Source: Hyphomicrobiales bacterium
GTDB lineage: Bacteria > Pseudomonadota > Alphaproteobacteria > Rhizobiales > Rhizobiaceae
Assembly (NCBI GenBank): GCA_900472785.1
Contig: UCJH01000039.1
Location: forward strand, 21,733 to 85,732
DNA length: 64,000 bases
Direction: 5' to 3'
The notes beneath the pieces were generated by a model. The model saw only the letters and a list, made by a program, of their open reading frames with translations, ran no database searches and was not told the origin of the DNA. Below, piece by piece: positions 9,211 to 18,030 of this stretch. Each line of letters starts with the position of its first letter. Position 1 is the first letter of the stretch. The position numbers and the translations under genes were made by a program.

Positions 9211-9228
9211 TGTCCAGTATTTTGGACA
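9211..9228. promoter_or_regulatory. Candidate operator, perfect dyad
   Basis: TGTCCA-N6-TGGACA, perfect six-base arms, sits 31 bases upstream of the binding-protein gene and 140 bases upstream of the divergent PLP-enzyme gene. It is the clearest symmetrical site in this 187-base divergent region. IclR proteins bind palindromes of about this size, and the only local regulator is the IclR at 4877. Assignment to that protein is inference. Confidence 0.5.
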
Positions 9229-9367
9229 TCTGTCTGTTTTACTGGATTGACGTATTCAGCGCCGGCATGCATAAATTGTCAAGCGTTGGCCGGCCGGATT
9301 CTGCGCTGCGGACGTTGGGCGCCTTCTTCCGCCTGAAATTGCGTCGAAATTTTTATCGGGGAATCCC

Positions 9368-10444
9368 ATGACCAAGGCTGAATTGACCATTCGGACCGTA
9401 AATACGCCGGCCGTTCTGGTCGATCTCGAGATTGCCCGGCGCAACATCGAGCGATTCCAGGCCTATGCCGACGCGCAGGGGCTGGCGGTTCGCCCGCATA
9501 TCAAGACGCATAAGCTGCCTGCCGTGGCCGAGATGCAGCTGAAGGCAGGCGCCATCGGCATCACCTGCCAGAAGATTTCCGAAGCCGAGGCGATGATTGC
9601 CGGAAGCCCGAAGATCACGGACGTCTTGCTCACCTACAATATCATCGGCCTCGAAAAGCTCGAGCACCTGAAGGCGCTCGCCCGCAAGGTCACGCTCAGC
9701 GTCGTCGCCGACAGCGAGGCGGTCGTTGAAGGCCTATCGGGCGCGTTCGCTTCCGAACCGGCGCCACTTCCTGTTCTGGTGGAGTGCAACACCGGCGCGG
9801 ACCGTTGCGGCGTGCCGACCCCTGAATCCGCCGCCGCGCTCGCGCAACGGATCGCCAAGGCCCCCGGCCTCGTTTTCGGTGGCCTGATGACCTATCCGCC
9901 AGCGGGTGGCGCGGCGGCTGTTCAGTCTTTCATGAGCCGCACCAAGGCCTTCATCGAGGCCGCGGGCTTAACCGTTCCCGTCATTACCTCCGGCGGGACG
10001 CCGTCGATGATGCAGGCCGCCGAGGCGCCGGTCACGACCGAATATCGCCCGGGCACCTATGTCTACAACGACCGTTCGCTGGTCTCGCGCGGCGTCTGCG
10101 GGTGGGAAGATTGCGCGCTGACCGTGCTCGCGACTGTCGTTTCGGTGCCGGCGGCCAACCGCGCCATCATCGATGCCGGCTCGAAGGCGCTGACCTCCGA
10201 CCTGCTCGGCCTGTCCGGCTATGGCCATGTTCTCGGTCGCGACGACATCGCCATCGACCAACTTTCGGAGGAACACGGCCGCCTCGTCAGCAAAGGACCG
10301 ATCCATCTGAACGTCGGCGACAGGCTTCGTATCGTGCCCAACCACGCCTGCGTCGTCACCAACATGGTCGATACGGTAAACATTCTGGAGCGTGGCGAAA
10401 TTTCAGCCGTCTGGCCCGTCTCGGCGCGGGGTTGCATCGTTTAA
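9368..10444 (+). CDS. PLP enzyme, D-threonine aldolase/D-serine dehydratase family (DSD1-like)
   Basis: A 358-residue fold-type III PLP enzyme. The N-terminal alanine-racemase-like barrel carries the PLP lysine in the motif RPHIKTHK (residues about 41-48). The C-terminal metal site reads PNHAC, with His326 and Cys328. As I recall, His-X-Cys is the zinc pair of eukaryotic-type D-serine dehydratase, whereas D-threonine aldolases use His-X-Asp, so a dehydratase is somewhat favoured. A dehydratase would release an enamine, which fits the nearby RidA. The gene is divergent from an amino acid importer and probably shares its control region. D-threonine aldolase or another D-3-hydroxy-amino acid lyase remains possible. 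Confidence 0.8.
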   Translation: MTKAELTIRTVNTPAVLVDLEIARRNIERFQAYADAQGLAVRPHIKTHKLPAVAEMQLKAGAIGITCQKISEAEAMIAGSPKITDVLLTYNIIGLEKLEHLKALARKVTLSVVADSEAVVEGLSGAFASEPAPLPVLVECNTGADRCGVPTPESAAALAQRIAKAPGLVFGGLMTYPPAGGAAAVQSFMSRTKAFIEAAGLTVPVITSGGTPSMMQAAEAPVTTEYRPGTYVYNDRSLVSRGVCGWEDCALTVLATVVSVPAANRAIIDAGSKALTSDLLGLSGYGHVLGRDDIAIDQLSEEHGRLVSKGPIHLNVGDRLRIVPNHACVVTNMVDTVNILERGEISAVWPVSARGCIV

Positions 10445-10515
10445 CGCTGTTGTCCTGAAAAATGGCCGGCATGGATACGCGCTTGGCCAGTCGCGTTTCC
10501 CTGCCATTCAGGTTG

Positions 10516-11238
10516 CTACACGCGGATGATGTTCAGGCGCAAAGCGTTGACGACGGCTTGCGTTCGCGTGGAGCATCCGAGTTTCTTCACCGCCATGTTG
10601 ATGGACGTGCTGACCATATGTTCCGACAGGTCGAGGATACGGGCGATTTCGCTGCTTTTCTTGCCGCCGGCCGTCAGCTTGAGGCAGTCCAGCTCGCTCT
10701 GTGTGAATTCCACGGGCCGGTGTTTTTCTTTCAGCGTGAGTTGCGAGAGACGGTCATAGATATGCGTGGCGATGAAGAGAAGCTGCGCCAACTCGCCGGC
10801 GCTGAAATTTCGTGTTCCGGAGATCGACATGGCGCCGCGCCCGCCGGCGGCATCGTGAACGGGGAAATAAGCGCCTTTCCCCATCCCGTATTGCTGGAAC
10901 AGGCCGATGACGGCAGACTTCTTGTTTTCCTCGCGACTGGCGTTGATCGCCTCGACGTCATAATTGAACGGCCGCGTCGATCGGAGCATGCGCCGAATGA
11001 CCGGGCTGTCGATCAGGAGGTTGTGCGCGTCGTAATACTCGACCATTTCCGCCGGCCAGTTGGTGATGATCTTCGTTGCGCCGATTTCAATGATATCGAC
11101 AGTGGGCAACGTCAAAACCAGGAAGGCATTCATGCCGAGATCCCGGACAAGCCCTTTTATGTATTTGAAGACCTCGTAGTGGGTGTTGAAGCCCGCGGCA
11201 ACGTCCTCAATCAGATCGATCCGAGCCTGCAGTTTCAT
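10516..11238 (-). CDS. LuxR solo with autoinducer-type domain
   Basis: A 240-residue regulator with an N-terminal autoinducer-binding-type domain (about 1-165) and a C-terminal LuxR helix-turn-helix. I chose the ATG at 11238, preceded by a G-rich ribosome site, over an upstream in-frame start at 11352 whose extra 38 residues look non-coding. No luxI-type synthase is in the window. Counting without gaps against TraR numbering, Trp57 is Met65, Tyr61 is kept (Tyr69), Asp70 is Ser78, Pro71 is kept (Pro79) and Trp85 is Tyr93. The acyl-homoserine-lactone contacts are thus only partly conserved, so the ligand may be different. Its target could be the chemoreceptor divergently placed at 11711. Confidence 0.88.
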   Translation of the reverse strand: MKLQARIDLIEDVAAGFNTHYEVFKYIKGLVRDLGMNAFLVLTLPTVDIIEIGATKIITNWPAEMVEYYDAHNLLIDSPVIRRMLRSTRPFNYDVEAINASREENKKSAVIGLFQQYGMGKGAYFPVHDAAGGRGAMSISGTRNFSAGELAQLLFIATHIYDRLSQLTLKEKHRPVEFTQSELDCLKLTAGGKKSSEIARILDLSEHMVSTSINMAVKKLGCSTRTQAVVNALRLNIIRV

Positions 11239-11710
11239 TCGCAACCCCCACTTGGCAATCCAAGCTCTTCGACATTGCGGCCAATCCGGTGCTACGGCCG
11301 AAGCTGCATCCCATCTGCGTTCACCACAAAATAGCTGCACCGCAGCATGCAACCGAAACGCGTTCCGATCAAGGGCGTCATGTACCCGAAGGGTGATGAT
11401 GCGAAGGCGAGGTGGTTAAAAACTGGTAAACGACGTTCCCGATTTCATTGCGCGAAAACGGCAGGAATCAGGTTCGTTGCCTTTTACGAAGGGTGATGTG
11501 ACCGATACGCCCTGCAGGAGCTTAAATCTCTTAACCTGTTATTTTATATGGATATTCCTTCCCGAAAACTTCGCGCTTCCAGCCCGCATCAGGCGATCGA
11601 TCCGGTTAACAGATACTTTAGCAATTCGGCGTATTTCTTACATTCGGAAGGTTCACGCGGTTGTAGTGTTCAGAGCGGGTATCGCTCTCATTTTGAGTGG
11701 AGAAGATGGC
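11239..11710. other. 472-base intergenic region between divergent luxR and chemoreceptor genes
   Basis: No convincing gene is visible. An open frame runs from 11477 into the chemoreceptor, but its first 78 codons do not look like a receptor, so I treat them as leader. Next to the luxR start lies CTTGG-CAAT-CCAAG (11251-11264), a small perfect dyad. An AT-rich stretch around 11520-11560 is the most promoter-like part for the chemoreceptor. No long repeat was noticed. Confidence 0.6.
11251..11264. promoter_or_regulatory. Small dyad upstream of the luxR gene
   Basis: CTTGG-CAAT-CCAAG, 13 bases upstream of the chosen luxR start codon. It could be an autoregulatory operator. It is shorter than a classical 18-20 bp lux/tra box, and such short dyads also occur by chance. 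Confidence 0.25.
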
Positions 11711-13504
11711 ATGATGGGAATGGCACTCGGCTTTGAATCCGGCGCGAAGGCCATTCTGGCTGCGATGAACAAGTCGCAGGCAATCATCGAGTTCGATCTT
11801 TCCGGCAAGATTCTCAAAGCAAATGCCAACTTCTGCGCAGCGCTCGGTTACGAGGCATCGGAAATCATCGGCCAGCATCATCGCATGTTCGTCGATCCGG
11901 CCGAAGCGCTGTCCCCGGACTATCGCGAATTCTGGGCGCGACTGGCGCGCGGCGAATTTGACCGGCGCCAGTACAAGCGGATTGGAAAGGGGGGCAGGGA
12001 AATCTGGATCGAAGCCTCCTACAATCCGGTGTTCAGCGGCGGCAAACCCTTCAAGGTCGTCAAATTCGCAACCGATATCACGGCGCAAAAACTGAAGGCG
12101 GCCGAGGAAACCGGCAAGCTCGATGCCATTTCCCGTGCCCAGGCTGTCATCGAATTCACGCCGAGCGGCGAGATCCTGACCGCGAACCAAAATTTCCTCT
12201 CGACGCTGGGTTATCAGCTCGGCGAAATTCAGGGCCGGCACCATTCGCTATTTTGCGAACCGGCTTATGCGAAGAGTGAGGCGTATCGGCAATTCTGGCC
12301 GCGTCTGGCGGGTGGCGAATTCCTGGCTGACGAGTTTCTCCGTATCGGAAAGGGTGGGAAGCGGGTTCATATTCAGGCGTCCTACAATCCGATTTTCGAT
12401 ATGAACGGCAAGGTGTTCAAGGTCGTCAAATTTGCGACCGACGTCACCGGGCGCATCAACAATGTCGATCAGCTCGCGGAAGCCCTCCAGGCCCTCTCGG
12501 GCGGGGATTTGATGCAGCATATCGATACCCCCTTCATTCCCACGCTGGAGAGGCTCCGGACGGATTTCAACGGCGCTGCCGAAAAACTGCGTTCGGCCCT
12601 GCAGACGGTGGCGGAAAATGCCGGTGCGATCGCGGCCGGTGCGCAGCAGATTCGCACCGCATCGGACGATCTTGCCAGAAGAACCGAACAGCAGGCGGCC
12701 TCCGTCGAGCAAACCGCGGCGGCGCTTGAGGAAATCACCACCACGGTTGTCGATTCCAGCCGTCGGGCCGACGAAGCTGGATCGCTCGTCCGGCAGACGC
12801 GGGAGAATGCGGAACATTCCGGGACGATCGTCCGTGGCGCCGTCGATGCCATGGGCCGGATCGATTCGTCATCCGCGGAAATCTCCAATATCATCGGCGT
12901 CATCGATGAGATTGCCTTCCAGACCAATCTTCTGGCGCTGAATGCAGGCGTGGAAGCCGCCCGTGCCGGCGAGGCCGGAAAGGGCTTTGCCGTCGTGGCG
13001 CAGGAGGTGCGGGAGCTTGCCCAGCGCTCTGCCAAGGCGGCCAAGGAAATCAAAAGCCTGATCACGGCATCAAGCAGCCACGTGAAAGGCGGCGTTTCGC
13101 TGGTGGGGGAAACGGGTACGGCGCTCGGCGTGATCGTCTCCCAGGTCCAGCAGATAAACACCAATGTCTCGGCGATCGTCGAAGCCGCCAAGGAGCAGTC
13201 CCTCGGGCTGAAGGAGATCAATACCGCTGTTAATACCCTGGATCAGGGAACGCAGCAGAATGCGGCCATGGTCGAGGAAGCGACGGCCGCGGCGCATAGC
13301 CTGGCGAAGGAAAGCGATGCGCTGTTCCGTCTGGTGGGCCAGTTCAACATCGGAAATCACAACGCCGCCCCGACATCGCGACCGGTCGCGGCGACCGCGC
13401 CATCCCGGCGCCTCGAAACCCCAGCGAGACGCGTGGCCGCCAAGGTGACCGCCGCCTTCCACGGCAACGCCGCCGTAGCCGGCGATGCCTGGGAAGAGTT
13501 CTGA
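11711..13504 (+). CDS. Soluble methyl-accepting chemotaxis protein with two PAS domains
   Basis: A 597-residue chemoreceptor. I start it at ATGATG (11711) because the homologous part begins there. Two tandem PAS domains (about 20-135 and 140-255) are recognisable from repeated AIIEF...GKILKAN and AVIEF...GEILTAN openings, each ending in [11 protein letters not shown] or [16 protein letters not shown]-like linker and a long coiled-coil signalling domain follow; its hairpin tip reads [24 protein letters not shown]. No membrane helix or signal peptide is present, so it is a cytoplasmic sensor, perhaps of redox or energy state through a cofactor in PAS. It ends in AWEEF, resembling the CheR-binding C-terminal pentapeptide (NWETF in E. 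coli). Confidence 0.93.
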   Translation: MMGMALGFESGAKAILAAMNKSQAIIEFDLSGKILKANANFCAALGYEASEIIGQHHRMFVDPAEALSPDYREFWARLARGEFDRRQYKRIGKGGREIWIEASYNPVFSGGKPFKVVKFATDITAQKLKAAEETGKLDAISRAQAVIEFTPSGEILTANQNFLSTLGYQLGEIQGRHHSLFCEPAYAKSEAYRQFWPRLAGGEFLADEFLRIGKGGKRVHIQASYNPIFDMNGKVFKVVKFATDVTGRINNVDQLAEALQALSGGDLMQHIDTPFIPTLERLRTDFNGAAEKLRSALQTVAENAGAIAAGAQQIRTASDDLARRTEQQAASVEQTAAALEEITTTVVDSSRRADEAGSLVRQTRENAEHSGTIVRGAVDAMGRIDSSSAEISNIIGVIDEIAFQTNLLALNAGVEAARAGEAGKGFAVVAQEVRELAQRSAKAAKEIKSLITASSSHVKGGVSLVGETGTALGVIVSQVQQINTNVSAIVEAAKEQSLGLKEINTAVNTLDQGTQQNAAMVEEATAAAHSLAKESDALFRLVGQFNIGNHNAAPTSRPVAATAPSRRLETPARRVAAKVTAAFHGNAAVAGDAWEEF

Positions 13505-13581
13505 TACAGGGGCCGGGGCTCGGGGTTTCATAACAGGTCGCCCGCCACGCTCTTCCAAGCTTGAAGCCACATGAAAGATTG

Positions 13582-14562
13582 ATGATGTTTTTTGACGAAG
13601 ATCACGAAGCCGTCGAAGCTGCGGAGCTGACAAAGCAAACGCTTGTCGACACACAGGCGAGGATGGGCGTGATGCTCGACCTCATGCCGATGGGCCTGCT
13701 CATTCATACAAGGCAGGGGATCATTTTCGGAAATCAGGAAGCCGCGCGCCTCCTGCAGGTGCCGCAGGATGAGGTTGTGGGTAGGCATTTCCTCGATTTT
13801 CTGACGAACCATGCCGACGAAGCCGCCCGGCAGATGGAAGATGCCTTTGACGGCCTGATCGGCGCGAAACCGACAGAAGCGGAACTGCGGCCTGTCGACG
13901 GCGGGGCGCGGACGATCAAGCTGATCGCGGGCGCTTTGCCTTGGGAAGGCAATCCCGTCGTGCAGTTGCTTTTGCAGGATATTACCGATCTGAAAGCCAT
14001 CCAGGATCGGTTGCACCGGCTTGCCGTGACCGATGAACTGACCGGCGCGTTCAATCGCCGCCACGCATTTTCCGTTGGCCGCGCATTGTTCGACAAGGAG
14101 AAGGCCGCGCATCGCGGCATCGCCGTGGCGATCCTGGATGTGGACCACTTCAAGCTCGTGAACGATACCTATGGTCATTCCGCCGGGGACGCCGCCCTGA
14201 AGACGCTGACGCAATCCATCCACGAAATCCTTGGCGTCGGGGCGTCGCAGGACCTCACTTTCGCGCGCGTCGGCGGGGAGGAGTTCATGATCCTCTTTCC
14301 GGTCATGGCACCGGAAGCGGTGCTCGATATTTGCGAACGTATCAGACGCGAGATCGAGCAGCGGCCGGTTCTTTCCGGGGCGGGTACCTTCCGGATAACG
14401 GCTTCCATCGGCGTGACATTGCAGGGAGAAGTGGATCCCTCTTTCGATGCCCTCTATTCCAACGCCGACCGGGCGCTTTACGAGGCCAAGTCGACCGGTC
14501 GAAACCGTGTCTGCTGGGATGAGGCAACACCAAAACCGCTTCAACAGGCGATGGGATACTGA
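13582..14562 (+). CDS. Diguanylate cyclase with N-terminal PAS domain
   Basis: A 326-residue protein from ATGATG at 13582; a TTG at 13561 would add seven residues. Residues about 25-150 form a PAS-like sensory domain and the C-terminal half is a GGDEF domain. The active-site loop is GGEEF (residues 231-235), a functional variant, and the domain ends with the usual ALYEAKSTGRNRV. The RxxD inhibitory site expected just before the loop is absent (the residues there are SQDLTFARV), so product inhibition through that site is not expected. It makes cyclic di-GMP from two GTP. It lies 77 bases after the chemoreceptor on the same strand, suggesting shared expression in motility control. No EAL domain is present. 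Confidence 0.92.
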   Translation: MMFFDEDHEAVEAAELTKQTLVDTQARMGVMLDLMPMGLLIHTRQGIIFGNQEAARLLQVPQDEVVGRHFLDFLTNHADEAARQMEDAFDGLIGAKPTEAELRPVDGGARTIKLIAGALPWEGNPVVQLLLQDITDLKAIQDRLHRLAVTDELTGAFNRRHAFSVGRALFDKEKAAHRGIAVAILDVDHFKLVNDTYGHSAGDAALKTLTQSIHEILGVGASQDLTFARVGGEEFMILFPVMAPEAVLDICERIRREIEQRPVLSGAGTFRITASIGVTLQGEVDPSFDALYSNADRALYEAKSTGRNRVCWDEATPKPLQQAMGY

Positions 14563-14774
14563 ATCTCGACCGCGCTATCGCAAATGCCTCGTTTGGCTCT
14601 TTGATCCCCCTGCATTCCCCCGAATTTCCCTCCCGTAAGGTCGTTGCAGAAACAGGCCTTGCGGCATCTCGACCGGAGCCGCCGATCCGCCGAAGGAAGA
14701 TCGATAATCTGTGCGCTTGCTTGTCGGATCGGCAGGTATAAGAGAGGCTGTGTGGATATGGCGGCAGGCGGTTG

Positions 14775-15977
14775 ATGGAACGGGTTGCAATTATCGGAGG
14801 CGGGCCGGCGGGCCTGATGGCGGCGGAGGCCCTGACATCTTCGGGATATGACGTCACCGTTTACGAAGCCATGCCGACGGTCGGCCGGAAATTCCTGCTG
14901 GCCGGGAAGTCCGGCCTCAACATTACCCATTCCGAGGATTCCGATCGTTTCCTGTCAAGGTTCGGTGCCGCCAGCGGTCGTCTCGGACCGGTTATCGAGG
15001 CGTTTCCGGCAGCTGAGGTACGGGCCTGGGCGCAGGCGCTGGGCACCGAAACGTTCGTCGGCTCCTCGGGCCGGGTCTTTCCGGTGGCGATGAAGGCGTC
15101 GCCATTGTTGCGTGCCTGGCTGCGGCGCCTGGAAGGGCAGGGCGTGAAAATCCTGACCCGGCATCGTTGGGCAGGCTTTGCCGGCAATGGCTATCTCTTC
15201 CAGACACCGCACGGCGAAAAGGTGGTCGAGGCCGATGCCGTCCTTCTGGCGCTCGGTGGCGCGAGCTGGCCGCGGCTCGGCTCGGATGCCGCCTGGGTGC
15301 CGTGGCTGCGGGAGCGGGGCATCGAAATCGCCGACCTGCGTCCCGCCAATTGCGGGTTCGACGTCGACTGGAGCGAGCCCTTCCGGGCGCGGTTTGCGGG
15401 CGTGCCCGTCAAGTCCGTTGTCGCCACGACCGAAGCCAGGGCCATCCCCGGAGAGTTCGTGATATCGCGGCATGGCATCGAGGGCAGCCTCATCTACGCC
15501 CATGCCGCCAGTCTTCGGGACCGCCTCGAGAACAGCAGTTCCGCCGACCTGATGCTTGACCTCATGCCGGGCCGGACGCTGGCTCGCCTGGTGCAGGACC
15601 TTGCAAAACAGGACGGCAAGGCAAGTTTCTCCAACCGGTTGCGCAAGGGGGCCGGCATCGACGGCGTCAAGGCCGCTCTGCTGCGTGAGTTCTCGACCGA
15701 TGCCGATCGCCACAATCCGCAAAGGCTGGCCGGCCTGATCAAGCATCTTCCCCTGCCGGTCGTTCGGCGCCGACCGATCGCCGAGGCCATCTCGTCGGAC
15801 GGTGGCGTACGCTGGAGCGCGATCGATGACAGCTACATGCTGAAGGCGCTGCCGGGACTCTTCGTCGCCGGCGAGATGATCGACTGGGAAGCGCCGACCG
15901 GCGGTTACCTGCTCACCGCCTGTTTCGCCACCGGGCGGGCCGCGGCGGCAGGGGTCGAACGCTGGCTGGCGCGTTGA
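14775..15977 (+). CDS. BaiN/HI0933-family flavoprotein (TIGR03862-like)
   Basis: A 400-residue NAD(P)/FAD-dependent oxidoreductase of uncertain substrate. The FAD dinucleotide motif GGGPAGLMAAEAL begins at residue 8, and the family motif GRKFLLAGKSGLNITHSE follows at about 38-55. The C-terminus has the second FAD-contact region, GLFVAGEMIDWEAPTGGYLL. The ATG at 14775 is chosen over the TTG immediately before it. It stands alone, with a 212-base gap before it and a convergent gene after it. The physiological reaction of this family is largely unknown. Confidence 0.85.
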   Translation: MERVAIIGGGPAGLMAAEALTSSGYDVTVYEAMPTVGRKFLLAGKSGLNITHSEDSDRFLSRFGAASGRLGPVIEAFPAAEVRAWAQALGTETFVGSSGRVFPVAMKASPLLRAWLRRLEGQGVKILTRHRWAGFAGNGYLFQTPHGEKVVEADAVLLALGGASWPRLGSDAAWVPWLRERGIEIADLRPANCGFDVDWSEPFRARFAGVPVKSVVATTEARAIPGEFVISRHGIEGSLIYAHAASLRDRLENSSSADLMLDLMPGRTLARLVQDLAKQDGKASFSNRLRKGAGIDGVKAALLREFSTDADRHNPQRLAGLIKHLPLPVVRRRPIAEAISSDGGVRWSAIDDSYMLKALPGLFVAGEMIDWEAPTGGYLLTACFATGRAAAAGVERWLAR

Positions 15978-15995
15978 GGGCGATCGGGTCCTTCG

Positions 15996-17171
15996 TCAGC
16001 TCAATTGATCGACAGCAGCAATGACGCCCCGCAGTTCGGCCAGGCCCTTCAGCCGGCCGATGCAGGAATAGCCGGGATTGACCTTCTTCTTCTGGTCGTC
16101 GATCAGCAAATGGCCGTGGTCGGGGCGCATGGGAATGACGCAATCCGTCCGCCCCTTCACCTGCCGTCGCCTTTCCTCGCGACGCAGCACCGAAATCAGC
16201 GAGACCATGTTGACGTCGCCGGCCAGATGTTCGGATTCGACGAAGGACCCGTCCGGCTCCTTCGTGACGTTGCGCAAATGCGCAAAATGGATGCGATCGG
16301 CAAAACGCTCCGCCATGGTGACGACGTCGTTGTCGGAGCGCGAGCCATAGGATCCGGCGCAGAGCGTGATGCCGTTGGCTGGATCGTCAACGGCGTCGAG
16401 GATCGTCTGCACGTCATCGGGTGTCGAGACGACACGCGGTAGGGCGAACAGCGAAAAGGGCGGATCGTCCGGATGGATGGCGAGCTTTACGCCGTTTTCC
16501 GCTGCGACGGGAACGACTTCCTTCAGAAACTCGACGAGATTGGCGCGCATGTCGTCGGCGGTCAGCCCGTCATAGGCCGCGATATGGCCGCGGATCGTTT
16601 CGCGCGTATGGCTGTCCTCGCCGCCGGGAAGGCCGGCAATGATGTTCTTTTCCAGCGTCAGGATTTCGCTTTCGCTCTTTGCGTCCAGCCGCGTGCGCGC
16701 AGCCTCGATGAGGGAGGCGTCGTAGGCGGCCTCAGCGTCCCGCCGTTTCAGCACGAAGACGTCATAGGCGACGAAATCGACCATGTCGAAGCGCAGCGCA
16801 TAGCCGCCGGCTTCGGTCGGAAACATCAGGTTCGTGCGGGTCCAGTCGACCACGGGCATGAAATTGTAGCAGACGACGGGCACGCCGCTTTTGCCGAGAT
16901 TGGCAAGGCTGGTTTTCCAGGCGTCGAGTGTGCGCCGGAAATGGGCGTCGCGCAGTTTCAATGACGAGCCGACGGGAATGGATTCGCAGACGGCCCATTG
17001 CATCCCGGCTTTTCGGATCAACGCCCAGCGTTCGGCAATATCGTCCGGCGTCCAGGCGCGGCCGTCATAGATATGATGCAGGGCCGTGACGACGCCGTGC
17101 GCACCCGCCTGCCGCGCATCGGACAGCGTGACTGGATCTTCGGGGCCAAACCATCGCCAGCTTTCAAGCAT
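15996..17171 (-). CDS. uxuA: Mannonate dehydratase
   Basis: A 391-residue TIM-barrel enzyme that dehydrates D-mannonate to 2-keto-3-deoxygluconate in hexuronate breakdown (EC 4.2.1.8). The N-terminus MLESWRWFGP and the segments VCESIPVG, CYNFMPVVDWTRT and IPMRPDHGH are typical of UxuA. Length matches the family. It is transcribed away from the gntR-SDR-lyxose isomerase genes, and the 133-base divergent region holds a GT-N3-AC dyad suited to a FadR-type GntR regulator. Neither uronate isomerase nor the UxuB reductase is in the window. Confidence 0.93.
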   Translation of the reverse strand: MLESWRWFGPEDPVTLSDARQAGAHGVVTALHHIYDGRAWTPDDIAERWALIRKAGMQWAVCESIPVGSSLKLRDAHFRRTLDAWKTSLANLGKSGVPVVCYNFMPVVDWTRTNLMFPTEAGGYALRFDMVDFVAYDVFVLKRRDAEAAYDASLIEAARTRLDAKSESEILTLEKNIIAGLPGGEDSHTRETIRGHIAAYDGLTADDMRANLVEFLKEVVPVAAENGVKLAIHPDDPPFSLFALPRVVSTPDDVQTILDAVDDPANGITLCAGSYGSRSDNDVVTMAERFADRIHFAHLRNVTKEPDGSFVESEHLAGDVNMVSLISVLRREERRRQVKGRTDCVIPMRPDHGHLLIDDQKKKVNPGYSCIGRLKGLAELRGVIAAVDQLS

Positions 17172-17255
17172 CTCAACGTTCCTTATATGTTTTAATGTAG
17201 GGCAATAAATGGATTTATGAGGAATAAATCAAGATATCTGCATTGATCAACCTCT

Positions 17256-17268
17256 TATGTTGGACATA
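17256..17268. promoter_or_regulatory. Candidate GntR operator
   Basis: TATGT-TGG-ACATA, a perfect five-base dyad with the GT-N3-AC core preferred by FadR-type GntR proteins. It lies in the AT-rich divergent region between uxuA and the gntR gene, 37 bases upstream of the latter. It is a good candidate for control of both directions. Confidence 0.5.
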
Positions 17269-17304
17269 TAAATCTGCCGGAGGCGCAGCAGGGATCAGGC
17301 AGGT

Positions 17305-18030
17305 ATGGAAGACGGCGGGCGGGCATCGGCGGTGGATGGCATGGTCCAGCATATTCGCGGCCTGATCCGGGATCGGGGGATGACCGTTGGCGACGTCCTG
17401 CCGAGCGAAGGCGAGCTTGCCGTTATGTTCGATGCCAGTCGCAACACGGTGCGCGAGGCCTTCCGGACGTTGAAAGCCTACGGCGTCGCCGAATCGCGCC
17501 AGAAGGTCGGAGCGGTGCTGACCGATCAGCATCAGACGGCGATGCGCGATCTCTTCTCCTTCGCGATGGACATATCCGTCGATGCATTCCGCGATATTCA
17601 GGGCTATCGGCGGCTGACGGAAATGAATCTCTTCGATCTTCTGGACGGCCGGATTAGCAAAGACACCCTGTCCGAGATGGATGCGCTCAATGCCAGTATC
17701 GGCAAGGCAACGACGCCGGAGGAAGCGTCGGACCTCGATTTCCAGTTTCACAGGCTGATGGTCGAGGCGGCCGGCAATCGTACCCTGTCGGAGACCTATG
17801 GCATGTTGAAACCGGTTATCCGCCGACTGATGCTGGCTGGCAAGTCACAGCGTCTCGCGCTGGAAGGTGTGGTGGCGGAGCATGCGGACATCGTCCAGGC
17901 GCTGCGCAAGGCCGACCGGATCGCTTTCGTCTATCATATGAACCGGCATCTCGACGCTGGGCTGGAATTCATTCCAACGGCCGGCAGGGGCGATGCCGGA
18001 AGCAATACCGGCATGGAGGAGGGGCGATGA
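17305..18030 (+). CDS. GntR family regulator, FadR subfamily
   Basis: A 241-residue regulator with an N-terminal winged helix (about 1-75, including VLPSEGELAVMFDASRNTVREAF) and an alpha-helical FCD effector domain. It is divergent from mannonate dehydratase and overlaps the following SDR gene by four bases. By position it controls hexuronate or hexonate use; UxuR/ExuR-like regulators of this subfamily respond to sugar acids. The effector is inference. Confidence 0.9.
   Translation: MEDGGRASAVDGMVQHIRGLIRDRGMTVGDVLPSEGELAVMFDASRNTVREAFRTLKAYGVAESRQKVGAVLTDQHQTAMRDLFSFAMDISVDAFRDIQGYRRLTEMNLFDLLDGRISKDTLSEMDALNASIGKATTPEEASDLDFQFHRLMVEAAGNRTLSETYGMLKPVIRRLMLAGKSQRLALEGVVAEHADIVQALRKADRIAFVYHMNRHLDAGLEFIPTAGRGDAGSNTGMEEGR

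Noticed and set aside
11477..11710. N-terminal extension of the chemoreceptor
   Set aside because: The extra 78 codons are basic and unlike a sensory domain; the PAS domain begins just after the ATG at 11711.
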